Made by a program: the position numbers and the translations under genes. From positions 1 through 64,000 of the forward strand of contig RHKP01000003.1 in NCBI GenBank assembly GCA_008363215.1: DNA of 64,000 nt, in the 5' to 3' direction. The notes beneath the pieces were generated by a model. That model was given only the letters and a program-made list of their open reading frames with translations. It was not told where the DNA came from and did not search any database. Positions within the stretch are counted from its first letter, which is position 1. Each line of letters begins with the position of its first letter. The DNA comes from Cyanobacteria bacterium CYA (GTDB lineage: Bacteria; Planctomycetota; Phycisphaerae; Phycisphaerales; UBA1924). Of the stretch, positions 53,170 through 62,380 are shown piece by piece.

Positions 53170-53193
53170 CCGGCGGGACGGGCGTCCTGCCGG
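53170..53193. other. Intergenic hairpin between Gfo/Idh and ribokinase genes
   Basis: CCGGCGGGAC, GGGC and GTCCTGCCGG give a 10-bp stem with one wobble, in the 70-base gap after the ribokinase stop and before the Gfo/Idh start. No T-run follows on the minus strand, so it is not a clear terminator. It may mark RNA processing or be another hairpin repeat. Confidence 0.45.
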
Positions 53194-53219
53194 TATTTCC
53201 TCGCAGATGCAAACAGAAA

Positions 53220-54125
53220 CTAGCCGAGCAGATGTTGGATCTCCGCCCGCGTCGGCAGCGACGGGATCGCGCCCTGCTTCGTCGTCGCGAGCGCGCCCGC
53301 CGCGGCCGCGAATCGCAGCGCGGCTTCGGTCGGCATCTTATCCGCGATCGCCGCGGCGAACGCGCCGGCAAAGGCGTCGCCCGCTCCGACGGTATCAATC
53401 GGTTCCACGTGGAACGCAGCGATGCGGGTTGTGCGCGCGCCGGCGTGCAGTGCGCCGTCCCCTCCGAGCGTGATGACGATTTCGGGAACTCCGAGTGTCT
53501 GCAGCGCTTTGGCGAGCGATGCCGGATCTTCCTCGGGCGAGCGCCCGGCGATCAGGGCCGCCTCGCCGCGGTTGACGATCAGCACGTCGAGCAGCGCGAG
53601 CAGGTCGCGCGGGAGCGACTGCGCGGGCGCGGCGTTGAGCATGACTTTCGTGTGGGCGCTTCGCGCGATCGACGCCGCCTTCGCCACGGCCTCGAGCGGG
53701 ACTTCGAGTTGCGCGAGCAGAACGTCGGCGTGGCGGATCACGTCGGCGGCCGATGCAACGGCCTCGGGACTGAGTGAGGCGTTGGCGCCGGGGGCAACGA
53801 CGATCGTGTTCTCGCCGGCATCATCGACGGTGATGAGCGCCACGCCCGTCGCGGTGCCGGAGCGCGTCGACACTCGCGCCACGTCAACAGCGTGATCGGA
53901 CAGCGTTGTTCGCATCGCAAGTCCATGCTCATCGTCGCCCACGGCCCCGAGCATCGCGACATGCGCCCCGGCCCTCGCCGCGGCCACCGCCTGGTTGGCG
54001 CCCTTGCCTCCGGGAAAGCGGGCGAACGGCCCGCCCATCAGCGTCTGGCCCGGCGCCGGAAGGCGCGGCGCACGCACCACGAGATCCATGTTGATCGAAC
54101 CGACGATGCAGACGCGACCGGTCAT
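53220..54125 (-). CDS. rbsK: Ribokinase
   Basis: A PfkB-family kinase that phosphorylates D-ribose. The 301-residue protein has GSINMDLVVRAPRLPAPGQT at the start, the sugar site FPGGKGANQAVAAARAGA, the helix-strand NRGEAALIAGR, TLGGDGAL and the catalytic Asp250 in DTVGAGDAFAGAFAAAI. All are as in RbsK. ATG at 54125. It is read with the GH38-like gene upstream and the Gfo/Idh gene downstream; no rbs transporter is near, so it may serve another sugar. Confidence 0.9.
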   Translation of the reverse strand: MTGRVCIVGSINMDLVVRAPRLPAPGQTLMGGPFARFPGGKGANQAVAAARAGAHVAMLGAVGDDEHGLAMRTTLSDHAVDVARVSTRSGTATGVALITVDDAGENTIVVAPGANASLSPEAVASAADVIRHADVLLAQLEVPLEAVAKAASIARSAHTKVMLNAAPAQSLPRDLLALLDVLIVNRGEAALIAGRSPEEDPASLAKALQTLGVPEIVITLGGDGALHAGARTTRIAAFHVEPIDTVGAGDAFAGAFAAAIADKMPTEAALRFAAAAGALATTKQGAIPSLPTRAEIQHLLG

Positions 54126-54173
54126 GTCAGTCCCTCAGAGTGTGACTCCCTGGCTTGCGATTCGGGCTCGTCA

Positions 54174-56885
54174 TCACTTCGTGCCTTCCGTCTTGTGGAT
54201 CTTCGCCCACACCTGGCGCTTCGCGTCCAGATCCCTCCACTGCTTGCGCCCGAGCACCAGGTCGAGCATCACCGTCGCGATCTCACGCGGCTTCATCGGC
54301 ACGCGCACCTGGTTCCACCCGCCGGGCATCTCCAATCCGACGGCCCACTCGGGCGGGTCGCACGGCTCGGGCTCGAGCCAGGTTGTGTCCTCGCCTCCGC
54401 CGACGTGCGGGCCGACCTCGCCCATGAGATTCGTCTTCGCCGCGGCCGCAATTTCGCCGGGGCACTTGAGAACGGCGGTGCCGGGCTCGGCGTCCCACTC
54501 GACCAGACGTACGACGTGCGGGTGCGTGCACTTGCCGTCGCTGCGCCGCGCCATCTCGTGCCCGGCCCAGTCTGGCAGGTGCTCGCCGGATTTCATCGAG
54601 TCACGGTAGAGCGCGTGGCAGAGGATGTTGTCGTCGCCGGCGATGTCGACAGGCGAGAAGACAGGCGGGATCGGATGGTCTTCGGGAGCACCGCCGCCGC
54701 CCACGGGGCCGGGGTGATCGTTCCAGTGTACAGTGGGGCTGTCCAGAAATTCGGCCGCCAGGCGGGCCCTGGCAGAATCCTTCAAGCCCGCATGCGGCAC
54801 GATGCGCAAGCAGACCGAATCGTCGGGCTCATACCGGACTTCGTCCCACGGGTCGTACGCGAGCAGCACCGCCTCGACACCGGCATCGGTCCTGAACCAC
54901 TGCTGGGTCGAGTCATGAAATACCGTGAATCCGTGTCCGCGCTCATCGATGAGGTCAACAAAGGTCGATGAGTGCATCGCACCACTGACGCGGTCAAACC
55001 ACTGCGGCGAGGTCATCCAGTCGCCCGTCGGGTACTTGCGGCTCACCGCGCCACCGCCCTGCACCGCATGGGCGGCGTACGCCGAGTCCGTGCGAACGCT
55101 GTGCAACTGGAACCGGGGGACGATGGGGAGGCGCAATGCCGCGTTCAATCCGCCATCAGGCTGAGGGAGACGCCGCAGACCCACGATTGCCAGTTCGATC
55201 GAATCCGCTGTCGGAGGTACGCCAACGATCATGGAGAATGAATCGATGCCGCGAGTCTGCTCCGCCTCGTCGCCGTCGTTGCCATCGACATCAAACTCCA
55301 GGAAGACGCTGCCCATCCTGGGGTCCGGATCAACACGCCGGGGCGACCCAAGGCGCCACTCCTTTCCGTCGGCGACCATCTTGAGCAACCCGATCGGTTG
55401 GGCCAGCAGCCCATCTCTGTGGTCCGGATTCCGTATCTGAACGATCTCTCCGGTCCGCGTGTTGATCTCAACCGAGATGCGTCCGCGCCCCAGCGTGAGG
55501 ATGTCGTCTCGTTCATAGATGTTCGCGTCGGCAGCCCGCTTCAGTTTCCCGCCCGTTCGGTAGCCGAACGACGGGATATCGAGAAAGCCGGATTCGTCAG
55601 GTCGGTCGACATACATCGAACGCTTCCAGCCGAGCACGTTCGTCTGTACGTGTTCGACAGACCGCAGGGCGAGCGTTCCGAGCGTGCGATCGAAGACCTC
55701 GCTCGCCGCCATCTCGGCCTTCTCCATCTGCTGATAGCCCACAAACCCGCACAAACCTTCGCACTCGTGGTTGTCGTGGTGCTGGGCGGCCAGAAGTTCG
55801 CGCCACGCTTCGTCAATCTCCCACGTCGGATATACGTCCCAGGACGGGTACGGGCGGCCCAGCAGCCCGGCCAGGGCCGCGATCGATTCGGCCGCGAGAA
55901 TCTGCCGCTCGACCCGCCGGCTCGTCCGCGGGTGCCGGTCGGCGTTCTTGCCCAGCGTCATGCCGTGCCAGACGTCGTCGGGTGTGTAATACCGCACCGG
56001 AATCCCCGCGACTTCCTCTCCGCCGGAACGCTCCGGCGAGCGAGCCCGAAGCGCCAACGCGGAATCCCCGGATACCCCTGCCTGGCGGTCGAGGCTCGTT
56101 GAGCCGACTCCCTGCGCCTCGAGCAACTCGGCGATCAACTGCGCGCTGGTCCGCGGGCGGACGTCGAAGCGAGGGTCGTTCATCAGTTCTTTGAGCCGCG
56201 GCAGCAGCACTTCGCTGCGGCACATCCAGTCCTTGCTCGGCATCAGTTCGAGCCACTGCACGATCGCCGGGCGGTCGAGTTCGTTGATCAGCCCCTGCTC
56301 CAGCAGCCCGTCGAAGTCCTCCGGCCACTGGTGCACATTGAGCGCATTGCGCGGCAGCGCCGGCAGGCGCGAGCCGTCGATCCCTTCCCACAGAATCAAA
56401 CTCGCGTTCTCTTTCGGCAACTCGGGCGTGTGCCAGGTCCACTGGAAGAACAGGTTGGCGCCGGTGTACCCGCAGCGCCGCAACATCTGCGGCAACTGTG
56501 GAAAAAAGTAGAACTCTTCTTCCCAGAACGTTTGCGGGCGCGCGCCCAGCAGCCGCCGCGTGCTGCGAATCCCATAGGTGAACTGCCGGATGTTCGACTC
56601 ACCAGGCTGAAAGAGCCCGTAGGGCTGACCGTACGAACACCCCACCGGCTCGACGTCACCGGCCTGGATCATCGCCCGCAGGTCGGCGAGCGACTCGGGG
56701 CATTCGGCCGCCATCTTCTCGTACCCGATCGCGTCGAAGTTCACGCACCCGCGGGCGCCGGTGTGCTCGATGAGGTTGCGCATGTCGGCCACGCACCCGG
56801 GCAGGACGTCGTATCCCCACAGCCACTGCATGTCGACCCAGTGCATGTGGTTGCCGAAGGTGTAGTAGAGCGGCTTGAGGGTCAT
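54174..56885 (-). CDS. GH38-like glycosidase (alpha-mannosidase family)
   Basis: The 903-residue protein resembles GH38 alpha-mannosidases: NHMHWVDMQWLWG (His13, Asp18 for zinc), YGLFQPGESNIRQFTYGIRS, then WEEEFYFFPQLPQML, and AAQHHDNHECEGLCG. In GH38 the nucleophile is Asp in a DxFG motif; the equivalent here is Glu123 (E-E-F-Y). A C-terminal beta domain follows (WRLGSPRRV, RMGSVFLEFDV). ATG at 56885 lies after AGGGAGACG. An in-frame insertion at about 56005-56112 carries a hairpin and repeat element. It is in an operon with rbsK and the Gfo/Idh gene. Confidence 0.82.
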   Translation of the reverse strand: MTLKPLYYTFGNHMHWVDMQWLWGYDVLPGCVADMRNLIEHTGARGCVNFDAIGYEKMAAECPESLADLRAMIQAGDVEPVGCSYGQPYGLFQPGESNIRQFTYGIRSTRRLLGARPQTFWEEEFYFFPQLPQMLRRCGYTGANLFFQWTWHTPELPKENASLILWEGIDGSRLPALPRNALNVHQWPEDFDGLLEQGLINELDRPAIVQWLELMPSKDWMCRSEVLLPRLKELMNDPRFDVRPRTSAQLIAELLEAQGVGSTSLDRQAGVSGDSALALRARSPERSGGEEVAGIPVRYYTPDDVWHGMTLGKNADRHPRTSRRVERQILAAESIAALAGLLGRPYPSWDVYPTWEIDEAWRELLAAQHHDNHECEGLCGFVGYQQMEKAEMAASEVFDRTLGTLALRSVEHVQTNVLGWKRSMYVDRPDESGFLDIPSFGYRTGGKLKRAADANIYERDDILTLGRGRISVEINTRTGEIVQIRNPDHRDGLLAQPIGLLKMVADGKEWRLGSPRRVDPDPRMGSVFLEFDVDGNDGDEAEQTRGIDSFSMIVGVPPTADSIELAIVGLRRLPQPDGGLNAALRLPIVPRFQLHSVRTDSAYAAHAVQGGGAVSRKYPTGDWMTSPQWFDRVSGAMHSSTFVDLIDERGHGFTVFHDSTQQWFRTDAGVEAVLLAYDPWDEVRYEPDDSVCLRIVPHAGLKDSARARLAAEFLDSPTVHWNDHPGPVGGGGAPEDHPIPPVFSPVDIAGDDNILCHALYRDSMKSGEHLPDWAGHEMARRSDGKCTHPHVVRLVEWDAEPGTAVLKCPGEIAAAAKTNLMGEVGPHVGGGEDTTWLEPEPCDPPEWAVGLEMPGGWNQVRVPMKPREIATVMLDLVLGRKQWRDLDAKRQVWAKIHKTEGTK
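56041..56063 (+). repeat. In-frame repeat element in the GH38-like gene
   Basis: Plus-strand CGAGCCCGAAGCGCCAACGC then GGA; in the gene it is read as SALALRAR. Its 12-base core AGCCCGAAGCGC also occurs at the Gfo/Idh insertion in opposite orientation. Just before it, GCCGGA, a 4-base loop and TCCGGC (56022-56037) form a hairpin. Together they make a module typical of a mobile or expanding repeat. Confidence 0.55.
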
Positions 56886-56943
56886 GGGCTTCGTCTCCCT
56901 GGAGTGCGGCAAGTGAGCGTAGCGCGCACGCGCGGGGGCGCAA

Positions 56944-56980
56944 TGAAAAGGCGTCCGAACGGGCTCGTCCGGACGCCGAA
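56944..56980 (-). terminator. Rho-independent terminator after the PEP-CTERM gene
   Basis: On the minus strand GGCGTCCG pairs over 8 bp with CGGACGCC around a 12-base loop (with an inner ACG/CGT pair), followed by TTTTCATT. It lies 26 bases beyond the stop of the PEP-CTERM gene. Confidence 0.85.
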
Positions 56981-57002
56981 AGCACCTGAGATGTCGCGCC
57001 GA

Positions 57003-57689
57003 TCAGCGGCGGCGACGGAAGGCGACCATCCCGCCCAGGCCCAGCATGGCCAGTGCACCGGGCGTGGGAACCTGCGTGATCCTGAAGTTGTCGATGTAGA
57101 GCGGTCCGCCCTCGCCGGCGAAGTCGCCCGGCTCATACTCGAACACCCAGCCGTCCAGCGCCATGTCGCTCAGCGCACCGGCCGCGCTCGTCCCGTCGAC
57201 GTCGACCGTCACCGTGCCGCCGGCGAAGTCGAAGGTGTATGTCACGTGCTGCCAGACCCCGGTCTGGAGCGTCACGCCGGTGCCGAAGGTCTCGCTGTGA
57301 ATGCCAAGGCTGGTGTCCCACTGAATGGCCCACCATCCGCCGAACGACGAATCGTCGGCCATCCACACGTTGTCGTTCAGGTCGGCGCGCCACTGGTCCC
57401 ATTCGACCGTGACGGTGTTGCCCGAGAGCGGACCGACGTCGATCTCGACGCCCTGCCAGCCACCGGCGACGCCCGGGGGGTCGAAGAGCGCGACATTGCC
57501 CATGCCCGCGCCGGTCGGATCGAGCACGATCTGGACGGGCCCGTAGTCGCCGCTGGTGTCGGCGATCCAGCCGTCCTGCCCGGGCATGTCCCCGAGTGCA
57601 AAACCCTCGAAGCCGAACGAGTCGTACTGGGCAAACGCCCCACCCGCGGAGAGGGCGAGCACCGCGGCCGCTGCTGCAACTGAACGCAT
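57003..57689 (-). CDS. Secreted PEP-CTERM-like protein
   Basis: The 228-residue protein has a signal peptide (AAAAAVLALSAGGAFAQ) and a jelly-roll-like domain with LSGNTVTVEWDQWRADLNDNVW, GWWAIQWDTS, TYTFDFAGGTVTVDVDGT and LYIDNFRI. The C-terminus has VPTPGALAMLGLGGMVAF then RRRR: a PEP-CTERM-type sorting tail where VPTP stands for VPEP. In such systems an exosortase cuts the tail and the protein goes to the surface or exopolymer. No exosortase is in the window. ATG at 57689. Its fold recalls lectin-like or concanavalin-like domains. Confidence 0.85.
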   Translation of the reverse strand: MRSVAAAAAVLALSAGGAFAQYDSFGFEGFALGDMPGQDGWIADTSGDYGPVQIVLDPTGAGMGNVALFDPPGVAGGWQGVEIDVGPLSGNTVTVEWDQWRADLNDNVWMADDSSFGGWWAIQWDTSLGIHSETFGTGVTLQTGVWQHVTYTFDFAGGTVTVDVDGTSAAGALSDMALDGWVFEYEPGDFAGEGGPLYIDNFRITQVPTPGALAMLGLGGMVAFRRRR

Positions 57690-57868
57690 CTCTGCCTCCT
57701 TTCCTCAAAACCGACAACGTCGCCGCGCGCTCAACGCGAACGCGCGACGTGATATTGTCCAACTCAAGTCTGCTCCTCATCTGCGGGTGTGTCAAACCGT
57801 CTGCCGGGGAATTCTGCGGCCGTTTGCAGTTTCACAAGTTCGCGGTCCGGAAACGCTATACTGGCGTC

Positions 57869-60271
57869 ATGAAGCACCACACCGCTCTTGCGTTGACTCT
57901 GCTGGCCGGCGGGGTCTCGTCTGTGTCCGCACAGAACCTGCCCGTCGTGCGCGTGACGGCCGACAACACGCGCATCACCGAATCGTGCCGACTCGAGATC
58001 GCCCCCGACGCGGTCATCGCCGACACCGACGGCAACGGCGTGATCCACATCGAAGCCGACGGAGTTACGGTCGATTTCGCCGGCTCGGTCCTGCGGGGCG
58101 CGCCCGCGGGAACGCCTTGGAACGAACTGACCGGCACCGGCGTGCGCCTTGAGGGGCACTCCAACGTCACAATCCGGAACGCCAAGGTGCATGGGTTCAA
58201 GGTCGGGGTCTACATCACCAAGGCCGACGGGCTGGTCTTCGAGCATGCCGACTTGTCCGATAACTATCGCGCCCACCTCGGCTCCACACCCGAGCGCGAA
58301 GACTCTTCAGACTGGCTCTTTCCCCACCACAACGAGAACAACGAGTGGATGAACAACTACGGCGCCGCGCTCTACATCGAAGATTCCAGCGGCATCACGG
58401 TGCGCAACGTCCGCGTCCGGCGCGGGCAGAACGGAATCCTGCTCGACAACGTTTCCAACTCGAAGATCTACGACAACGACTGCTCGTTCCTCTCCGGCTG
58501 GGGCCTGGGGCTCTGGCGTGCCACCGGAAACACCATCACCCGCAACGCCTTTGACTTCTGCGTCCGCGGGCATGTCGAGGGCGTCTACAACCGCGGGCAG
58601 GACTCAGCCGGCATCCTCATGTTCGAGCAGGTCAGCAACAACGTCATCGCCCAGAACTCGGTGACCCACGGCGGCGACGGCATCTTCGGCTTCGCCGGGA
58701 TCGACGCGCTGGGCGAGCCGGAGCGCAACCGGGAACGCGACCGCCTGCGCCGCGAATCGGGCGAGCAAAACGTCGACGACAAGATCGCCTACTCCGACGA
58801 CGTGCTCGAAAAGCACACCCGCGCCGGGTGCAACGCCAACATCTTCGCTGAAAACGACCTCTCGTACGCCCCGGCCCACGGGCTCGAAATGACCTTCAGT
58901 TTCGACAATGTCATCTTCCGCAACCGCTTCGTCGAAAACGCCATCTGCGGCATCTGGGGCGGGTTCAGTCAGGACTCGCTCATCTACGAGAACCTCTTCG
59001 ACGGGAACGGCGGCATGGCCTACGGGCTCGAACGCGGCGGCGTCAACATCGAGCATTCGGCCGGAAACATGATCATCGGCAACCAGTTCATCAACAACCG
59101 CGCCGCCATTCACATCTGGTGGGACGGGCTGGGCGACTTCGGCACGCTTCCCTGGGCCAAGACCAGTTATCGCGGCGTCACGTCCAACGTCATCGCCGAC
59201 AACACCTTCATCATCAACGACGAGCCGCGTCCGTTCCATCGCGTCGGCGAAAACGAGAAGCGTCTGGCCTTCCACTTCCGCAACGACGGCGGGCCGTTCA
59301 AGAACACCGTCATCGTCAACAACACCTTCGACATCGACGAATCCGTCGGCAAGAAGATGGAATCCAGCGGCCAGATCGAAGTCCTCGACGACGGGCCCAT
59401 CCCCGGCTTCCACAATCCCTCCTACGAAGTCCTCGGCGAAAGCCGACCCATCGAGATCATCAACGGTATCCCGTACAGCACTCGCACAAAACTCCGCGGG
59501 CGCGACCAGATCATCATGGATGAATGGGGCCCGTGGGATCACGAATCCCCCCTCCTGCGCCAACTGACCAAGGGCGGCGGCACCGTCGTCTACGAAGCGC
59601 TGGGCGTCGGTGACGATCTGACCGCCACGGCCGACGGCGAGGGCTTCGAGGTCGCAGTCGAGCCCGGCAAGGTGGAAGGCTCCAAGCGCATCACGATCAC
59701 CGCGGGCGAAGGCGTCGTGCCTTACGCCGTCCGACTCTCCGGCGCAGGACTCGACCAGACACTCAGCGGCACGATCATCAAGGCCCGCTGGCTCGGACGT
59801 ACCTTTTCCTGGAAGGACAAGGTCGACCCGCGTGAAGACTTTGAGGCGTGGTGCAACCTCGCCCGTGCCGCTGATTCACGCCCCTTCTCCTGCGACACGC
59901 TCAATCTCAAGTATGGGCACGGCGGACCCAAGGACCTGGCCCGTTCCGGCGAGATCTCCGACACGTCCGGGCACCTCACTGAAGCCGAAATCGGCTCGGA
60001 CCACTTCGGCATGGAGGCGGTCGGGCGCCTCCGCATGCCCAAGGGCACCTGGCGGATCAAGACGGTCAGCGACGACGGCGTTCGCGTATACGCGATGACC
60101 GGCACCGGAGGTAACCAGATGGTCATCGACAACTGGACCTGGCACGCCCCGACACCCAACGAGGGCACCTTCAGTGTGGACACGGACAACGACCTGGTCG
60201 TTCTCCGCGTGTACCACTTCGAGATCGACGGCTTCTCCACTTTGACGCTCGACCTGGAACGAGTCGACTGA
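57869..60271 (+). CDS. Secreted parallel beta-helix protein with PA14-like C-terminus
   Basis: The 800-residue protein starts with a signal peptide (HTALALTLLAGGVSSVSAQ). Residues about 60-470 have repeated right-handed beta-helix rungs: VRLEGHSNVTIRNAKVHGF, YIEDSSGITVRNVRV, NGILLDNVSNSKIYDNDC and NIEHSAGNMIIGNQFINN. The last 150 residues (MPKGTWRIKTVSDDGVRVYAM, QMVIDNWTWH, VLRVYHFEIDGFSTLTLDLE) look like a PA14 domain, which binds sugars. It may be a polysaccharide lyase or hydrolase, but no catalytic set was fixed. ATG at 57869; a terminator follows. Confidence 0.82.
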   Translation: MKHHTALALTLLAGGVSSVSAQNLPVVRVTADNTRITESCRLEIAPDAVIADTDGNGVIHIEADGVTVDFAGSVLRGAPAGTPWNELTGTGVRLEGHSNVTIRNAKVHGFKVGVYITKADGLVFEHADLSDNYRAHLGSTPEREDSSDWLFPHHNENNEWMNNYGAALYIEDSSGITVRNVRVRRGQNGILLDNVSNSKIYDNDCSFLSGWGLGLWRATGNTITRNAFDFCVRGHVEGVYNRGQDSAGILMFEQVSNNVIAQNSVTHGGDGIFGFAGIDALGEPERNRERDRLRRESGEQNVDDKIAYSDDVLEKHTRAGCNANIFAENDLSYAPAHGLEMTFSFDNVIFRNRFVENAICGIWGGFSQDSLIYENLFDGNGGMAYGLERGGVNIEHSAGNMIIGNQFINNRAAIHIWWDGLGDFGTLPWAKTSYRGVTSNVIADNTFIINDEPRPFHRVGENEKRLAFHFRNDGGPFKNTVIVNNTFDIDESVGKKMESSGQIEVLDDGPIPGFHNPSYEVLGESRPIEIINGIPYSTRTKLRGRDQIIMDEWGPWDHESPLLRQLTKGGGTVVYEALGVGDDLTATADGEGFEVAVEPGKVEGSKRITITAGEGVVPYAVRLSGAGLDQTLSGTIIKARWLGRTFSWKDKVDPREDFEAWCNLARAADSRPFSCDTLNLKYGHGGPKDLARSGEISDTSGHLTEAEIGSDHFGMEAVGRLRMPKGTWRIKTVSDDGVRVYAMTGTGGNQMVIDNWTWHAPTPNEGTFSVDTDNDLVVLRVYHFEIDGFSTLTLDLERVD

Positions 60272-60293
60272 GCCCTCCGCGAGATCGTCACCA

Positions 60294-60326
60294 GCGACCG
60301 GCGCATCCTGCCGGTCGCTTCTTTTT
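60294..60326 (+). terminator. Rho-independent terminator after the beta-helix gene
   Basis: GCGACCGG and CCGGTCGC form a perfect 8-bp stem around a 9-base loop, followed by TTCTTTTT. It is 22 bases after the stop. The gap of 335 bases to the next gene holds this and a possible promoter. Confidence 0.9.
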
Positions 60327-60454
60327 ACACCCGCTGAAACAGCCCTTCGGGCATTTTCCGGGGAAGAGACCCCGCAGCAAGTCCGCTTGCGACCGACCGT
60401 CCGCCGAAATCCGACAACTGTGTGAAAAAACGGACCCGCAATTCATCTGTAGGG

Positions 60455-60483
60455 TTGTATTTGAGGCGGATTGCCTCTATCAT
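60455..60483 (+). promoter_or_regulatory. Possible sigma-70 promoter for the GC-dockerin gene
   Basis: TTGTAT, 17 bases and TATCAT give the right spacing; the -10 matches five of six and the -35 three of six. The spacer holds a GAGGC/GCCTC inverted repeat. It is about 124 bases before the ATG, so a long leader would exist. Confidence 0.35.
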
Positions 60484-60606
60484 GCTAGTGGTTTGCGCTC
60501 ACCGCTTTGTGTATGCGCGGGAGCCAGACCCGAGGAAACAGGCGTGATCGGTCGGTGCTCCGGCCGTGGAATCAACTCCATAAGTCCTGTCACGAGGGAG
60601 ATCCAC

Positions 60607-62286
60607 ATGTTGAAGAATGCGTTGGCAATCACCGTCCTCGCCGGGTTTGCGGTTTCTGCGTCCGCGCAGTACCAAACCGGCTCGTTCTGGCCTGACTACA
60701 AGGGCGGCCCGCTCCGTCAGGCCTCCAAGATGGTCGACGACGGCCCGGCCACCGAACACGAGTGGACCGTCGCGACCGACCAGCCCGCGTCGATCGGCGG
60801 TATCTGTATCGGTGCGGACGGCAACCTCTACTTCAAGACCCGGACGGGCGACGGCTCGCTCCCCAAGGTCTACAAGGTCGATCCGTCCAACGGCAACGTC
60901 CTGGCATCCTCGCCCGGGCTGGATGGTGACGGCGGCGCGTACGCCGGCGTGTCACTCGGCGAAGACTTCGTCTGGACTGCGGTCACCAGCACCGCCTCCG
61001 GCTCACGCGTCTCCAAGATCATCAAACTCAACTACGCTGACCTCAGCGTCGCCGGCGAGTACACCAACGCCGCCTTTGACACCCCGGGCTCCTCGCAGGG
61101 TCTGCGCGGCGCCCCCGTCATCGGCTCGGTCGCCAACCAGCGCGGCAACGTCAACCTCTACGTGCACATGCGCGGCGACACCGCCGGCGGCAGCCTGAGC
61201 CCCTCCGGCCTGATCCACTGCGTCGACTCCGTCACCGGCGACCTCGACTGGTCCTATGACCCGCTCATGGGCAACACCTGCTTCTTCGGCATCTTCGGGC
61301 CCGCATGGGTTTCCGGCGGCAAGATGCACATGGCCTACTTCGCCAATCAGGCCGTCGCCTCCGGCGTCTGCGTGCGCGACAACGCCGACGGCACGTACAC
61401 CGAAGTCTGGTTCGGCGGCCCGGACAACTTCAACTGGATCGGCTCGGGCGCCATGAACGGCGATTCCGACACGATCTTCGTCACCACCTTCAATGACGGC
61501 GACACGCCCTCCATGTGGGCCATCAACGCCTCCACCGGCGCACAGAAGTGGTCCGTTCCCGGTCGTCGCGGCACCGTCTACGAACTCAACTTCTTCGGCC
61601 GCCCGGCGGCCATGGGCGACCGCGTCTATGCCTGCGGCGGCTACGGCGTGATCACCTGCTTCGATGACCTGGGCACTTCCTATGACCAGCCGTGGGAGTT
61701 GCGTCCGGCGCATGTTCCCAATCCCAACGACCCCGACCACTTCATCGCACCGACCAACACGCGTGACGCCTGGATGACCGAGGCCGACTTCTTCAACTCC
61801 GGCGAAATCACCGCCTACACCGTCGCTGAGACCGACGCCGGCGAACGCTACATCTACGCCATGATGCAGCAGCAGAATCAGGATCCCAACCTGGGCACCG
61901 ACCCGCTGACCGCCCAGTTGATCGTCGTCCGCGACGACGGCGCGACGGCCACGGAGATCCTGCGCACCAACATGAGCAACACCATCCCGCCCACGCGCTA
62001 CGGCAACAATTCGCCGACGGTCAACGAAGATGGTGATCTGTTCTTCGTCGGCGGAAGCCCCTCGGTCACCGGCGGCGATCCCGGCAAGTTGTACAAGTAC
62101 GAGACGGCCGACGACTCGTGCCGTGCGGATACCGTCAGCGACGGCGTGCTCAACTTCTTCGACGTGCAGACCTTCCTGGCCTGGTTCAGCGCCCAGGACG
62201 ACCGGGCTGACTTTGTCGACGACGACGTCTTCAACTTCTTCGACGTGCAGACCTTCTTGGCCGAGTTCTCGGCCGGCTGCCCGTAA
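60607..62286 (+). CDS. Secreted GC-type dockerin-domain protein
   Basis: The 559-residue protein has a signal peptide (ALAITVLAGFAVSASAQ) and a PQQ-like or quinoprotein-like repeat region (YKVDPSNGNVLASS, LIHCVDSVTGDLDWSYDP, MWAINASTGAQKWSVPGRRGTVY). The last 48 residues form a GC-type dockerin: two similar calcium-loop halves, DGVLNFFDVQTFLAWFSAQD and DDVFNFFDVQTFLAEFSAGCP. Such tails are thought to anchor or sort surface proteins in Phycisphaerae. ATG at 60607 follows GAGGGAG. Function of the propeller is unknown. Confidence 0.88.
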   Translation: MLKNALAITVLAGFAVSASAQYQTGSFWPDYKGGPLRQASKMVDDGPATEHEWTVATDQPASIGGICIGADGNLYFKTRTGDGSLPKVYKVDPSNGNVLASSPGLDGDGGAYAGVSLGEDFVWTAVTSTASGSRVSKIIKLNYADLSVAGEYTNAAFDTPGSSQGLRGAPVIGSVANQRGNVNLYVHMRGDTAGGSLSPSGLIHCVDSVTGDLDWSYDPLMGNTCFFGIFGPAWVSGGKMHMAYFANQAVASGVCVRDNADGTYTEVWFGGPDNFNWIGSGAMNGDSDTIFVTTFNDGDTPSMWAINASTGAQKWSVPGRRGTVYELNFFGRPAAMGDRVYACGGYGVITCFDDLGTSYDQPWELRPAHVPNPNDPDHFIAPTNTRDAWMTEADFFNSGEITAYTVAETDAGERYIYAMMQQQNQDPNLGTDPLTAQLIVVRDDGATATEILRTNMSNTIPPTRYGNNSPTVNEDGDLFFVGGSPSVTGGDPGKLYKYETADDSCRADTVSDGVLNFFDVQTFLAWFSAQDDRADFVDDDVFNFFDVQTFLAEFSAGCP

Positions 62287-62310
62287 TCGCGCCGACTTCG
62301 CCTGACATCC

Positions 62311-62380
62311 CCCGCCTGAACAGGGCGGGCGTCGGGCAGCAATCGTCACCCCGGGCGGGGCTCACCTGCCCCGCCCCGGG
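62311..62380 (+). other. Two GC hairpins after the GC-dockerin gene
   Basis: CCCGCC and GGCGGG form a 6-bp stem (62311-62329), and CCCGGGCGGGGC and GCCCCGCCCCGGG form a longer one around TCACCT (62350-62380). Neither has a clear T-run. They lie in the 290-base gap before the prepilin gene and may end or protect the transcript. Confidence 0.5.
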
